From NCBI GenBank assembly GCA_900554525.1, contig USHL01000069.1:1-7199 (forward strand): a stretch of DNA of 7,199 bases, read 5' to 3'. Source of the DNA: an uncultured Oscillospiraceae bacterium. GTDB taxonomy: Bacteria; Bacillota; Clostridia; Oscillospirales; Acutalibacteraceae. A program made the position numbers and the translations under genes. Under the pieces are notes generated by a model. It had not been told where the DNA came from and searched no databases. It saw only the letters and a list, made by a program, of their open reading frames with translations. Below are positions 1 through 7,055 of the stretch, piece after piece; the stretch's first letter is position 1, and each line of letters starts with the position of its first letter.

Positions 1-264
1 AAAATATACCCTCTGAATACGGAGCTTATAAAACTGCTTTCCGGTTTTGAGGAGATACATTTTTTTGAAGAGGGAGTAAAAAGCGGCGGAATAGCTGAGC
101 ATACCGCAGCGATGCTTTTGAGCGCGGGCTATTCGGGAACGTACCGCATACATGCGATAGACGACCGTTTTGTGCCTGCGGGAGCGGTATCTTCGCTCCT
201 GAAGCGGAACGGACTTGATACCGACGCTATGATAAACACATTCAAAGAGGAGAAAAATGTCTGA
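1..264 (+). CDS. dxs: 1-deoxy-D-xylulose-5-phosphate synthase, C-terminal part
   Basis: This is the last 87 codons of a gene that enters from the left edge, in frame from base 1 and ending with TGA at 262-264. DXS condenses pyruvate and glyceraldehyde 3-phosphate using thiamine diphosphate, the first step of the cytoplasmic MEP pathway to isoprenoids. Only the C-terminal transketolase-type domain is present. It shows the family pattern of a FFEEGVKSGG stretch (the usual VEE...GG segment), then a central ...IDDRFVPAG (the usual LPD.F...G) and a closing NGLD motif. The ThDP-binding and catalytic parts lie outside the window. The gene order dxs-tlyA-nadK-argR-recN, known from many Firmicutes, supports the call. 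The end overlaps the tlyA start by 8 bases, so the two are probably translationally coupled. Confidence 0.9.
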   Translation, partial: KIYPLNTELIKLLSGFEEIHFFEEGVKSGGIAEHTAAMLLSAGYSGTYRIHAIDDRFVPAGAVSSLLKRNGLDTDAMINTFKEEKNV

Positions 265-1066
265 AAAAATAAGGCTTGATACGGCGCTGGTCAACGGCGG
301 ATTTGCCGAAAGCCGCGAAAAGGCAAAGGCGCTTATAATGTCAGGGATAGTTTTTGTGAATAATCAAAAGTCAGATAAAGCGGGAAACACTGTAAAACCC
401 GATGATGTGATAGAGGTCAGAGGCGAACAGCCGCGTTATGTCAGCCGCGGCGGCTTAAAGCTTGAAAAAGCAATGAAAAGCTTCGGCATAGATCTCAGCG
501 GCTGCGTATGTGCCGATATAGGTGCTTCTACCGGCGGGTTTACCGACTGTATGCTCCAGAACGGAGCCGCTAAGGTATACGCTGTGGACGTGGGCTACGG
601 TCAGCTTGCCTGGAAGCTGCGCACCGACGCTCGGGTAATAAATCTGGAGCGCACTAATTTCAGATACATTACTGCTGAGCAGATACCGGAAGAGCTTGAG
701 TTTGCCTCGGTCGATGTTTCCTTTATTTCGCTTTATCATATTTTGCCGCCGCTCAGAAATCTATTAAAGGAAGGCGGCCGGGCGGTCTGCCTTATAAAGC
801 CGCAGTTCGAGGCCGGGCGCGAAAATGTCGGAAAGAAGGGCGTCGTGCGGGACAGGGCGGTTCATACAGCCGTAATAGAGAAAATTATCGGCTTGATTGC
901 AGAGAACCGTTTTTCGCTTTTAGGGCTGGACTTTTCTCCTATCAAGGGGCCGGAGGGCAACATAGAATATCTATGCTATATAGAAAAAACGGAAACACCG
1001 GAAGTATTGTGCGGTATAAGCGCAGAGACTTTGGTAGAAGCTTCACATATTGCACTTAAGGAGTGA
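257..1066 (+). CDS. tlyA: TlyA-family rRNA (cytidine-2'-O)-methyltransferase
   Basis: The protein has 269 aa, close to the usual 240-275. It is an S-adenosylmethionine-dependent methyltransferase that, in characterised members, methylates the ribose 2'-OH of cytidines in 23S and sometimes 16S rRNA. Residues about 4-55 form an S4 RNA-binding domain, and residues about 60-245 form an FtsJ/RrmJ-like Rossmann domain. The SAM loop is ADIGASTGGFT (86-96). The K-D-K-E catalytic set of this family fits K68 (GGLKLEKA), D153 (SVDVSF), K181 (KPQFEAGR) and E237 (NIEYL). The ATG at 257 has an AGAGGAG site at 246-252 and overlaps dxs by 8 bases. In mycobacteria loss of TlyA gives capreomycin resistance. 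Whether this enzyme modifies 16S as well as 23S rRNA cannot be told by eye. Older annotations call such proteins hemolysin A, which is misleading. Confidence 0.95.
   Translation: MSEKIRLDTALVNGGFAESREKAKALIMSGIVFVNNQKSDKAGNTVKPDDVIEVRGEQPRYVSRGGLKLEKAMKSFGIDLSGCVCADIGASTGGFTDCMLQNGAAKVYAVDVGYGQLAWKLRTDARVINLERTNFRYITAEQIPEELEFASVDVSFISLYHILPPLRNLLKEGGRAVCLIKPQFEAGRENVGKKGVVRDRAVHTAVIEKIIGLIAENRFSLLGLDFSPIKGPEGNIEYLCYIEKTETPEVLCGISAETLVEASHIALKE
1058..1063 (+). promoter_or_regulatory. Ribosome binding site that fixes the nadK start
   Basis: AAGGAG lies 7 bases before the ATG at 1071. The same frame is open back to a TTG at 1050, but that codon lies upstream of this site and inside tlyA. The ATG at 1071 is therefore the better start. 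Confidence 0.85.
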
Positions 1067-1070
1067 CGGA

Positions 1071-1916
1071 ATGAAAGTTGCCGTATTACCTAATCTTGAT
1101 AAACGCGGCTCGGCGGAAGTAGTGGAAAAGCTGGGCGTGCTGCTCAAAAAAGAGGGAGTCAAGGCTTATTTGCCGGATAATATATACGGCAGTGCGTTCG
1201 AGCATCTGCCGGAGGAGCAGCTTTACAAAGCGGCGGATCTTATAATTACAATAGGGGGCGACGGCACCATTATCCGTTATGCCAAGCGCGCCGCGCTTGA
1301 CAATAAGCCTGTACTCGGCATAAATGCCGGACGTATGGGATATCTCGCCAATATCGAGCAGAACGAATTGGGGTTGCTTTCCAAACTTAAAACCGGTGAA
1401 TATTTTGTCGAAAACCGTATGATGCTTTCGGTAAAAATAACTGAAAACGGCAGAACAATAGGCGAGTACAACGCGCTTAATGACGCGGTGGTCACGAGCG
1501 GCTTTATCTCGCGTATCATAGATATTTCCGTATCTGTCGGAAAAGATTCCATAAGCTACCGCGCAGACGGGCTGATAATATCTACGCCTACCGGCTCGAC
1601 GGCATATTCAATGTCCGCCGGCGGACCGATAATAGACCCGCTGACGCAGAACATGTGCATTACGCCGATATGCTCGCATTCGCTTTCGGCAAAGCCGATA
1701 CTTTTAGGGGCGGAGAATGTTATTAAGGTTAAGGCGTTTTCAAGAAAAAGGTCGGATATTTATTTTACCGTCGACGGCCGTAAGGTGTGCAGCGTCAGGC
1801 CGTATACCGAGATATATATTCAGAAATCCGATAAATATGCGCGGCTTGTGAGACTTAACGACAGGTCGTTTTATAAGACTCTTTCAAGTAAATTTAAAGA
1901 TAGCAGGAGCGTATAG
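1071..1916 (+). CDS. nadK: NAD kinase (NAD+ to NADP+)
   Basis: The protein has 281 aa from the ATG at 1071, typical for bacterial NAD kinases. It phosphorylates NAD+ at the 2'-hydroxyl of the adenosine ribose, using ATP or polyphosphate, and is the cytoplasmic source of NADP. Visible motifs in order are the GGDGT catalytic loop (62-66, with D64 as the expected catalytic aspartate), NAGRMGYL (85-92), the LNDAVV block (136-141, NAD-binding NE/ND motif), and DGLIISTPTGSTAYS (166-180) followed by AGGP (183-186). The C-terminal segment carries the ITPICSHSL motif. The gene starts 4 bases after the tlyA stop, and its own stop is 4 bases before argR, so it sits mid-operon. Nothing looks broken. A nadK between tlyA and argR is common in Clostridia. 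Confidence 0.96.
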   Translation: MKVAVLPNLDKRGSAEVVEKLGVLLKKEGVKAYLPDNIYGSAFEHLPEEQLYKAADLIITIGGDGTIIRYAKRAALDNKPVLGINAGRMGYLANIEQNELGLLSKLKTGEYFVENRMMLSVKITENGRTIGEYNALNDAVVTSGFISRIIDISVSVGKDSISYRADGLIISTPTGSTAYSMSAGGPIIDPLTQNMCITPICSHSLSAKPILLGAENVIKVKAFSRKRSDIYFTVDGRKVCSVRPYTEIYIQKSDKYARLVRLNDRSFYKTLSSKFKDSRSV

Positions 1917-1920
1917 CCGA

Positions 1921-2373
1921 ATGAAAAGCAAAAGACAGGCAAAAATACTTGAGCTTATAAATGAACGTATAATCCTTACTCAGGAAGATCTTCAGAATGA
2001 GCTTATAAATCTCGGGTTCAATGTTACGCAGTCAACCGTATCCAGGGATATTAAAGAGCTTAGGATAGTTAAGGGGCACGATTCGGCGGGCAACTACCGT
2101 TATGTCACAAATAATTCCGGAGCTTCCGCTTCTCATACAAAAGAGCATTACCGCAGCTTGTTTTCTTCCGCCGCTAAAAGCGTCGATTTTTCGCTTAATA
2201 ACGTGGTGGTTAAATGCTATACCGGTATGGCGTCAAGCGCCTGCGTTGCGTTGGACGAGCTGTTCGGCGATATGATGCTGGGCTCGCTTGCGGGAGACGA
2301 TACGATTATTATTGTAACAAAGGGCGAGGCTCAGTCGGAGCTGATGGCTAAGGAGCTAATAAAACTTTTGTGA
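1921..2373 (+). CDS. argR: Arginine repressor ArgR/AhrC
   Basis: The protein has 150 aa, the normal length. It is a hexameric, arginine-sensing transcription factor that represses arginine synthesis genes and, in Bacillus, activates catabolic ones. The N-terminal winged helix (about 1-65) contains the recognition segment VTQSTVSRDIKEL (35-47), with the conserved SRD at 41-43. The C-terminal trimerisation and arginine-binding domain (about 85-150) has NNVVVKCYTGMASS, then LDEL and GSLAGDDTI (121-129). The DD pair is the arginine-contacting motif; the usual GT before LAGDD is GS here. An AGGAG at 1905-1909 lies 11 bases before the ATG, slightly long. No arginine gene is in the window. The position next to recN is a conserved Firmicutes arrangement and says little about targets. 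I saw no convincing ARG box nearby. Confidence 0.95.
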   Translation: MKSKRQAKILELINERIILTQEDLQNELINLGFNVTQSTVSRDIKELRIVKGHDSAGNYRYVTNNSGASASHTKEHYRSLFSSAAKSVDFSLNNVVVKCYTGMASSACVALDELFGDMMLGSLAGDDTIIIVTKGEAQSELMAKELIKLL

Positions 2374-2386
2374 TGGCGGGAAGAGT

Positions 2387-4063
2387 ATGCTTAAATTTCT
2401 TCATATTGAAAATATAGCGGTCATCGAACGCTCTGATATAGAATTCAGCGAGGGCTTTAATGTGCTTACCGGCGAAACGGGTGCCGGCAAGTCCATAGTT
2501 ATCGACGCGATAAACGCGGTGTTGGGGGAGCGTACTTCAAAGGAGCTGATCCGTGACGGCTGCGATACCGCCGAGGTTTCGGCAGTATTCGGCGGAATTG
2601 ACGGCGAGACTGCCGGGCTGCTTGCGGAATACGGCGCAGCTCCGGATGAGGACGGCAGCCTTATAATACGCCGCAGGCTCAGCACCGGCGGCAAGGGTCT
2701 GATAAAGCTCGGAGATAAGCCGGTGACTGCCGCTGCTTTAAGGGAAATAGGCAAAAGACTTATAAATATCCACGGTCAGCACGATAATCAGGCGCTTTTA
2801 GATCCGGAAAAGCATCTCGGCTATATAGATGCGCTGGCAGATAATTCCGAAGAATTAAAGGCTTATTATGCTGAATTCAAGAAGCTTAATCAGATAAGAA
2901 AAGAATTGCAGAGCCTTGAAAAAGATGAAACTAACCGAGAAGCAGAAATATCATTGCTTTCTTATCAGATAGATGAGCTTGAAAAGGCGGAAATCAAAGC
3001 CGGAGAATATGAAACTCTTAAGGAAAAGCTTGAAATCGCACGTAATTATGAGGCGTTATATACGGCATTGAGCAGGGCGTATGATGCGCTGAACGGCGGC
3101 GATGATTTTGACGGTGCCGTCGGACTAATGGAGCAGGCGGTAAAAAGTCTTGCGTCGGCTAAACGCGAAAGCAGTGACAAAGCGGCCGAAAGACTTGAAT
3201 CGGCGATATCGGAGGTTCGGGATATCAGCGCCGAAATAGCCGATTTTATTTTCAGCTCGGAATATTCGGATATCGACGCGGATTATATAAATAAAAGACT
3301 TGACCTGCTTGAGCGTCTTATGTTAAAATACGGTAATACCGAACAGGCTATGCTTGAGTTTCTCGAAAAGGCCAAAGCACGCCTGGAGGATATTTCAGCC
3401 GCAGGGCACAGCGCTGAGGAACTGTCCTTTCAGCTTGACGAATCGACCGAACGCTTGCTTGAGCTTGCGGATAAGCTTACAGCCACACGGACCGCAGCCG
3501 CGGGTCTGTTTGAAAAGCGTGTCTGTGATATACTTAATTATCTCAATATGCCGAACGTCAGGTTTGTTGTCGGTATGAAAAAGGGCAGATATACGAAGTA
3601 CGGCTGTGATGAGGTCGAATTTCTGATTTCCGCAAACGAAGGCGAATCGGTCAAGCCGCTGCATAAAATCGCTTCGGGCGGAGAGCTGTCACGCGTTATG
3701 CTGGCTGTTAAAAGCGTTTTGCTTGATAAGGACAGCGTCGGAACCATGATATTCGATGAAATAGATACCGGAATCAGCGGCTATACTGCCGGAAAAGTCG
3801 GGGTTCAGCTTAAAAGGGTGTCGGCGAACCGGCAGGTCATATGCGTAACTCATTTGGCGCAGATAGCGGCTATGGCAGATACTCACCTGCTGATAGAAAA
3901 AAATACCAAAAACGGCCGCACATTTACAAAGGTCGGACCGCTTTCATATGAGGGCCGTATAAATGAAATTGCGCGGATAATGTCAGGCGCAGAGATTACC
4001 GAAAATCTTTATAATTCGGCTAAAGAACTGGTGGATAGGAGCATATCAGATGGGAATTTATGA
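2387..4063 (+). CDS. recN: DNA repair protein RecN
   Basis: The protein has 558 aa, a full-length match to the 550-570 aa family. RecN is an SMC-like ATPase that is recruited early to double-strand breaks and helps hold DNA ends for recombination. The N-terminal ABC half has the Walker A GETGAGKS (29-36) and an INIHGQHDNQ segment (126-135). Residues about 150-380 are charged and helical, as expected for the short coiled-coil arms, with LDLLERLMLKYG near 305-316. The C-terminal half carries the signature ASGGELSRVMLAVK (429-442), the Walker B TMIFDEIDTG (453-462) and the H-loop region VTHLAQIA (487-494). All ATPase motifs are intact. A GGGAAG at 2378-2383 precedes the ATG. The gene lies 13 bases after argR and overlaps tyrS by 14 bases. 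No LexA-type box is visible, because it has no promoter region of its own. Confidence 0.97.
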   Translation: MLKFLHIENIAVIERSDIEFSEGFNVLTGETGAGKSIVIDAINAVLGERTSKELIRDGCDTAEVSAVFGGIDGETAGLLAEYGAAPDEDGSLIIRRRLSTGGKGLIKLGDKPVTAAALREIGKRLINIHGQHDNQALLDPEKHLGYIDALADNSEELKAYYAEFKKLNQIRKELQSLEKDETNREAEISLLSYQIDELEKAEIKAGEYETLKEKLEIARNYEALYTALSRAYDALNGGDDFDGAVGLMEQAVKSLASAKRESSDKAAERLESAISEVRDISAEIADFIFSSEYSDIDADYINKRLDLLERLMLKYGNTEQAMLEFLEKAKARLEDISAAGHSAEELSFQLDESTERLLELADKLTATRTAAAGLFEKRVCDILNYLNMPNVRFVVGMKKGRYTKYGCDEVEFLISANEGESVKPLHKIASGGELSRVMLAVKSVLLDKDSVGTMIFDEIDTGISGYTAGKVGVQLKRVSANRQVICVTHLAQIAAMADTHLLIEKNTKNGRTFTKVGPLSYEGRINEIARIMSGAEITENLYNSAKELVDRSISDGNL

Positions 4064-5270
4064 AGAACTCGTAGCGAGAGGGCTTATAGCTCAGGTTACG
4101 GACGAGGCTGAGATACGGGAGCTTATCAATAACGGTAAGGCAACCTTTTATATAGGCTTTGACCCGACGGCCGACAGCCTGCATGTGGGTCATTTTATGG
4201 CGCTTTGCCTTATGAAGCGGCTTCAGATGGCGGGCAACCGCCCGATAGCTTTAATAGGCGGCGGCACCGGATATGTCGGCGATCCTTCCGGGAGAACGGA
4301 TATGCGTTCTATGATGACACCCGAACAGATACAGCATAACTGCGACTGCTTTAAAAAGCAGATGAGCCGCTTTATCGAGTTCGGCGAAGGAAAGGCGCAG
4401 ATGGTCAACAACGCCGACTGGCTTTTAGACCTTAACTATATTGAGCTTCTGCGGGAGGTCGGCGCCTGTTTTTCGGTAAACAATATGCTTCGTGCCGAAT
4501 GCTACAAGCAGCGTATGGAAAAAGGCCTCAGCTTTCTGGAATTTAACTATATGATAATGCAGAGCTATGATTTTTATCATCTGTATAAGGATTACGGCTG
4601 CAACATGCAGTTCGGCGGAGATGACCAGTGGTCGAATATGCTGTTCGGCACCGAGCTTATCCGTAAAAAGCTCGGCAAGGATGCATACGCTATGACCATA
4701 ACCCTGCTGCTCAATTCAGAGGGCAAGAAGATGGGCAAAACTGCCAGCGGAGCGGTATGGCTCGATCCGCAAAAGACTTCTCCGTATGAGTTTTATCAGT
4801 ATTGGCGCAATGTGGATGACGCGGATGTGCTGAAATGCATACGCATGCTGACTTTTCTGCCGCTTGAGCAGATAGACGAGATGGATTCGTGGCAGGGCAG
4901 TCAGCTCAATACCGCTAAGGAGATACTTGCCTTTGAGCTTACAAAGCTTGTGCACGGCGAGGAAGAGGCCCAAAAGGCCCAGAACGCGGCAAGAGCTATA
5001 TTCTCAGGCGGCGGCTCGCATGAAAATATGCCGTCCACCGCACTTTCCGAGGATGATTTCGAAAACGGAGAGATAGGCGTGCTCGATATGATGCTGAAAG
5101 CGGGACTTGTTGCCTCAAAGGGCGAGGGCAGGCGTCTTGTCCAGCAGGGCGGCGTTACGGTTAATGACCGGAAGGTCAGCGATCCGCTTTTGGCCTTGCC
5201 GCTTGAAAGCTTTAAAGAGGAAGTCATTCTCCGTAAAGGAAAAAAGGTATTTCATAAATTTACGCTATAA
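4050..5270 (+). CDS. tyrS: Tyrosyl-tRNA synthetase (TyrRS)
   Basis: The protein has 406 aa, typical of the eubacterial class Ic enzyme, which charges tRNA-Tyr in the cytoplasm in two ATP-dependent steps. The Rossmann fold starts with FYIGFDPTADSLHVGH (33-48), where HVGH is the HIGH motif. It continues with a GGGTGYVGDPSGR segment (70-82), the tyrosine pocket around QSYDFYHL (171-178) and QFGGDDQW (187-194), and KMGKT (227-231), which serves as KMSKS. A C-terminal S4-like RNA-binding domain (about 346-406) contains RRLVQQGGVTVND. The ATG at 4050 has AGGAG at 4037-4041, 8 bases upstream, inside recN, and the genes overlap by 14 bases. That leaves no room for the T-box leader usual for tyrS in Firmicutes. 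Expression therefore probably follows the operon. An intrinsic terminator comes directly after it. Confidence 0.97.
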   Translation: MGIYEELVARGLIAQVTDEAEIRELINNGKATFYIGFDPTADSLHVGHFMALCLMKRLQMAGNRPIALIGGGTGYVGDPSGRTDMRSMMTPEQIQHNCDCFKKQMSRFIEFGEGKAQMVNNADWLLDLNYIELLREVGACFSVNNMLRAECYKQRMEKGLSFLEFNYMIMQSYDFYHLYKDYGCNMQFGGDDQWSNMLFGTELIRKKLGKDAYAMTITLLLNSEGKKMGKTASGAVWLDPQKTSPYEFYQYWRNVDDADVLKCIRMLTFLPLEQIDEMDSWQGSQLNTAKEILAFELTKLVHGEEEAQKAQNAARAIFSGGGSHENMPSTALSEDDFENGEIGVLDMMLKAGLVASKGEGRRLVQQGGVTVNDRKVSDPLLALPLESFKEEVILRKGKKVFHKFTL

Positions 5271-5275
5271 TATAT

Positions 5276-5313
5276 TCGGGGGAAACATATTTATGTTTCC
5301 CTTGATTTTTTTT
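5276..5313 (+). terminator. Rho-independent terminator after tyrS
   Basis: A GGGAAACAT arm (5280-5288) pairs perfectly with ATGTTTCCC (5293-5301) around a 4-base loop. The stem can be lengthened by two G-U pairs, C5277-G5304 and T5276-A5305. Eight T residues (5306-5313) follow directly. It begins 6 bases after the tyrS stop and closes the dxs-tyrS run. Confidence 0.93.
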
Positions 5314-5319
5314 GGGGGG
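5314..5319 (+). promoter_or_regulatory. Ribosome binding site for the TTG-started acetyltransferase gene
   Basis: A run of six G residues directly follows the terminator T-tract and ends 8 bases before the TTG at 5328. No ATG, GTG or other TTG lies in that frame between the preceding in-frame stop (5268-5270) and 5328, so this site supports TTG as the start. Confidence 0.6.
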
Positions 5320-5327
5320 CGGTTCTA

Positions 5328-5765
5328 TTGGTTAAGCAGGCGGATAAAATCGAACTGAAAACGGTTGCCGAATTGGCGGCGCGTTTGTGGAAAGAAGCTT
5401 CTGCTTCGGAGCTTTATTCTGAATTTAATGAGCTTGCCGAAAAAGGCGGGGCGCGGTTTTTTCTTAAATACTGCGGAGAAATACCCGTCGGCTTTGCGCA
5501 GTGCCAGCTGAGGAAAGATTATGTCGAGGGCTGCGAGACATATCCGGTAGGCTATCTGGAAGGCATATATGTAGCGAACGAATACCGGCACAGAGGGTAC
5601 GCGTCAGAGCTGCTGCGGGCATGCGAGAAGTGGTCGAAATCAAACGGCTGCCGTGAATTTGCCAGCGACTGTGAGCTGAATAATACCGCAAGCCACGGCT
5701 TTCATATGAATACGGGATTTGAAGAGGCTAACCGCATTATTTGCTTTAAAAAGCGCCTTTATTGA
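5328..5765 (+). CDS. AAC(6')-type aminoglycoside 6'-N-acetyltransferase-like GNAT protein
   Basis: The protein has 145 aa and is a single GNAT domain, expected to move acetyl from acetyl-CoA to an amine. The C-terminal two thirds match the pattern I know for AAC(6')-I enzymes: GFAQCQLRKDYVEG (55-68), PVGYLEGIYV (73-82), the acetyl-CoA loop YRHRGYASELL (86-96), REFASDCELNN (109-119), then GFEEANRIICF (130-140). In that family the 6'-amine of kanamycin- or tobramycin-type drugs is acetylated and inactivated. The gene starts with TTG and lies between the tyrS terminator and the typA promoter, with no clear promoter of its own, so expression may be low. Its base and codon use resemble its neighbours, so recent transfer is not evident. 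Resistance is not shown: many chromosomal relatives are silent or have another natural substrate. Confidence 0.82.
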   Translation: MVKQADKIELKTVAELAARLWKEASASELYSEFNELAEKGGARFFLKYCGEIPVGFAQCQLRKDYVEGCETYPVGYLEGIYVANEYRHRGYASELLRACEKWSKSNGCREFASDCELNNTASHGFHMNTGFEEANRIICFKKRLY

Positions 5766-5790
5766 CAAAAAAGCCGAAATATATTATAAT
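5762..5790 (+). promoter_or_regulatory. Consensus sigma-A promoter for typA
   Basis: A perfect TTGACA (-35, 5762-5767) and a perfect TATAAT (-10, 5785-5790) are separated by the ideal 17 bases. Transcription should begin near 5797-5801, which leaves a leader of about 25-30 bases before the typA ATG. The stop codon TGA of the upstream acetyltransferase gene (5763-5765) lies within the -35 box. Confidence 0.93.
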
Positions 5791-5825
5791 ATATATTTTG
5801 GAAGAAAGTAAAGGGAAGTAATCAA

Positions 5826-6689
5826 ATGGCTAAGATAGAAAATTTGCGAAATGTCGCTATAATCGCGCATGTAGACCATGGCAAAACCACTCTTGTCGAT
5901 CAGCTTTTAAAGCAGAGCGGTACCTTCCGCGCCAACGAAACGGTGGCTGACAGGGTTATGGATTCAAATGACCTTGAGCGTGAGCGCGGGATCACGATTT
6001 TATCCAAAAATACCAGCGTCATATACGGCGATATAAAAATCAATATAGTCGATACTCCGGGACATGCCGACTTCGGCGGAGAGGTTGAGCGCATACTTCA
6101 GATGGTAGACGGCGTTTTACTGCTGGTAGACGCTTTTGAGGGCTGTATGCCGCAGACGCGTTTTGTGCTGAAAAAAGCGTTGTCTCTCGGTAAAAAGGCG
6201 GTTGTTGTCGTCAATAAGATAGACCGCCCCATGGCAAGGCCGTTGGAGGTAGTAGACGAGGTTCTTGATTTATTCATTGAGCTGGGCGCCGATGAGGAAC
6301 AAATCGAATTTCCGGTCATCTTTGCCTCCGGCAGGGACGGCTATGCCACTTATTCACCGGATGTCCCGGGAACCGATATGAAGCCGCTGTTCGACGCTAT
6401 CGTAAATGAGATACCGGCCCCGGAGGGAGAGCCCGGGGGTCCGCTGCAAATTTTGTTTTCCAACATTGAATACGATGATTATTTGGGCAGAATCGGCGTC
6501 GGCCGTGTAATACGCGGAAGCGTAAGAACGGGGCAGCAGGTGGCGCTTTGTCATAAAGACGGCACTTCATCTACTGTGAAGATTGCCAAGCTGTTTATGT
6601 ACCGCGGTCTTAAGCGCATAGAAGAGGAAAGCGCGTCGGTAGGAGATATCATTCAGGTAGCGGGAATCGCCGATCTTGAAATAGGCGAT
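5826..6689 (+). CDS. typA: Translational GTPase TypA/BipA, 5' half only, cut at a breakpoint
   Basis: TypA/BipA is an EF-G-like GTPase of about 610 aa that binds the ribosome and aids large-subunit assembly and stress growth, notably in the cold. Here 288 codons match: G1 AHVDHGKT (14-21), switch I RERGITI (52-58), G3 DTPGHADFGGE (76-86), G4 NKID (130-133) and an SGRDG segment (168-172). Domain II follows, with LGRIGVGRV and ending in IADLEIGD (281-288), where the family normally continues with T/I and an acidic residue. The match then stops, and domain III and the TypA-specific C-terminus are absent. The frame stays open to base 7199 but encodes a nonsense tail opposite another gene. AAGGGAAG (5811-5818) lies 7 bases before the ATG and a strong promoter precedes it, so the 5' end looks healthy. 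The cut is probably an assembly join or a rearrangement. Confidence 0.93.
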
Positions 6690-7055
6690 CTCCGGCTCCC
6701 TGCCATCTTTGTATTGGATCTCGAAGGCATAAACTTCCCGGTCTTCCGGGGTAAAGCTTTCCTCAAAATCCACCATAGCCGCCAGTTCATAGGTATCCAG
6801 CCAATAAAGCTGCTGGAGGTCTATGTTCCCCTCTGCTGCCTTCCAGGTAAATGTGGTCCCTTCTGGGTAGACCGATACCGTCCGTACCCCGGCCAACGTC
6901 TCCCCCTGGATCTCTTCATAGGTGGTGGTCCCAATGCTCTGCTGGGATGCGAACAACTGCCCTTCGCTGCCCGGCACCTCGGCTGCCACAGCCGATACGG
7001 GCAAGCCGCCCAGCAACAGGACCATGGCCAACAGGCCAGAAAGAAATTTCCGCAC
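6690..7055 (-). CDS. Putative secreted protein of unknown function, 3' end missing
   Basis: This is the 5' part (about 122 codons) of a minus-strand gene that I do not recognise. From the GTG at 7055 the protein starts with a classical signal peptide: MRK, a hydrophobic FLSGLLAMVLLLGGL core and an AVAA end (22-25), so export is likely. The mature part is acidic, with aromatic residues (TTYEEI, TFTWKA, LYWLDTYE) and a FEIQYKDGREPE end that resembles beta-rich extracellular proteins, but no catalytic motif is visible. The frame runs on to a stop at 6567-6569, but below about 6690 it only reads the antisense of typA. AAGGAG (minus strand, 7071-7066) is 10 bases before the GTG at 7055 and 4 before a TTG at 7061. 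A GTG at 7064 is too close. Leucine as CTG/TTG, threonine as ACC and isoleucine as ATC or ATT differ from the ATA- and CTT-rich genes upstream. Confidence 0.6.

Noticed and set aside
455..739. A 94-codon minus-strand frame inside tlyA
   Set aside because: It lies opposite the SAM-binding domain of tlyA and shows no recognisable motif.
1905..1920. Possible ArgR operator before argR
   Set aside because: Only 4 bases separate nadK and argR, and I saw no pair of ARG-box half sites. Autoregulation at this point is not supported.
2401..2754. A 117-codon open frame on the minus strand inside recN
   Set aside because: It is antisense to the Walker A half of recN, has a serine- and proline-rich composition typical of shadow frames, and has no convincing ribosome site. 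The plus-strand gene explains this DNA fully.
5107..5358. An 83-codon plus-strand frame running from tyrS through the terminator
   Set aside because: It reads the S4 domain of tyrS in another frame and then the terminator hairpin and T-tract. It is not a gene.
5779..5794. A 16-base AT palindrome across the typA -10 box
   Set aside because: It consists only of alternating A and T around TATAAT, so it is expected by chance in such a promoter. It lacks the ARG-box pattern and is not evidence of an operator.
6567..6689. The last 40 codons of the minus-strand secreted-protein frame
   Set aside because: This DNA encodes conserved TypA domain II on the plus strand. The minus-strand continuation is a chance reading beyond the breakpoint.
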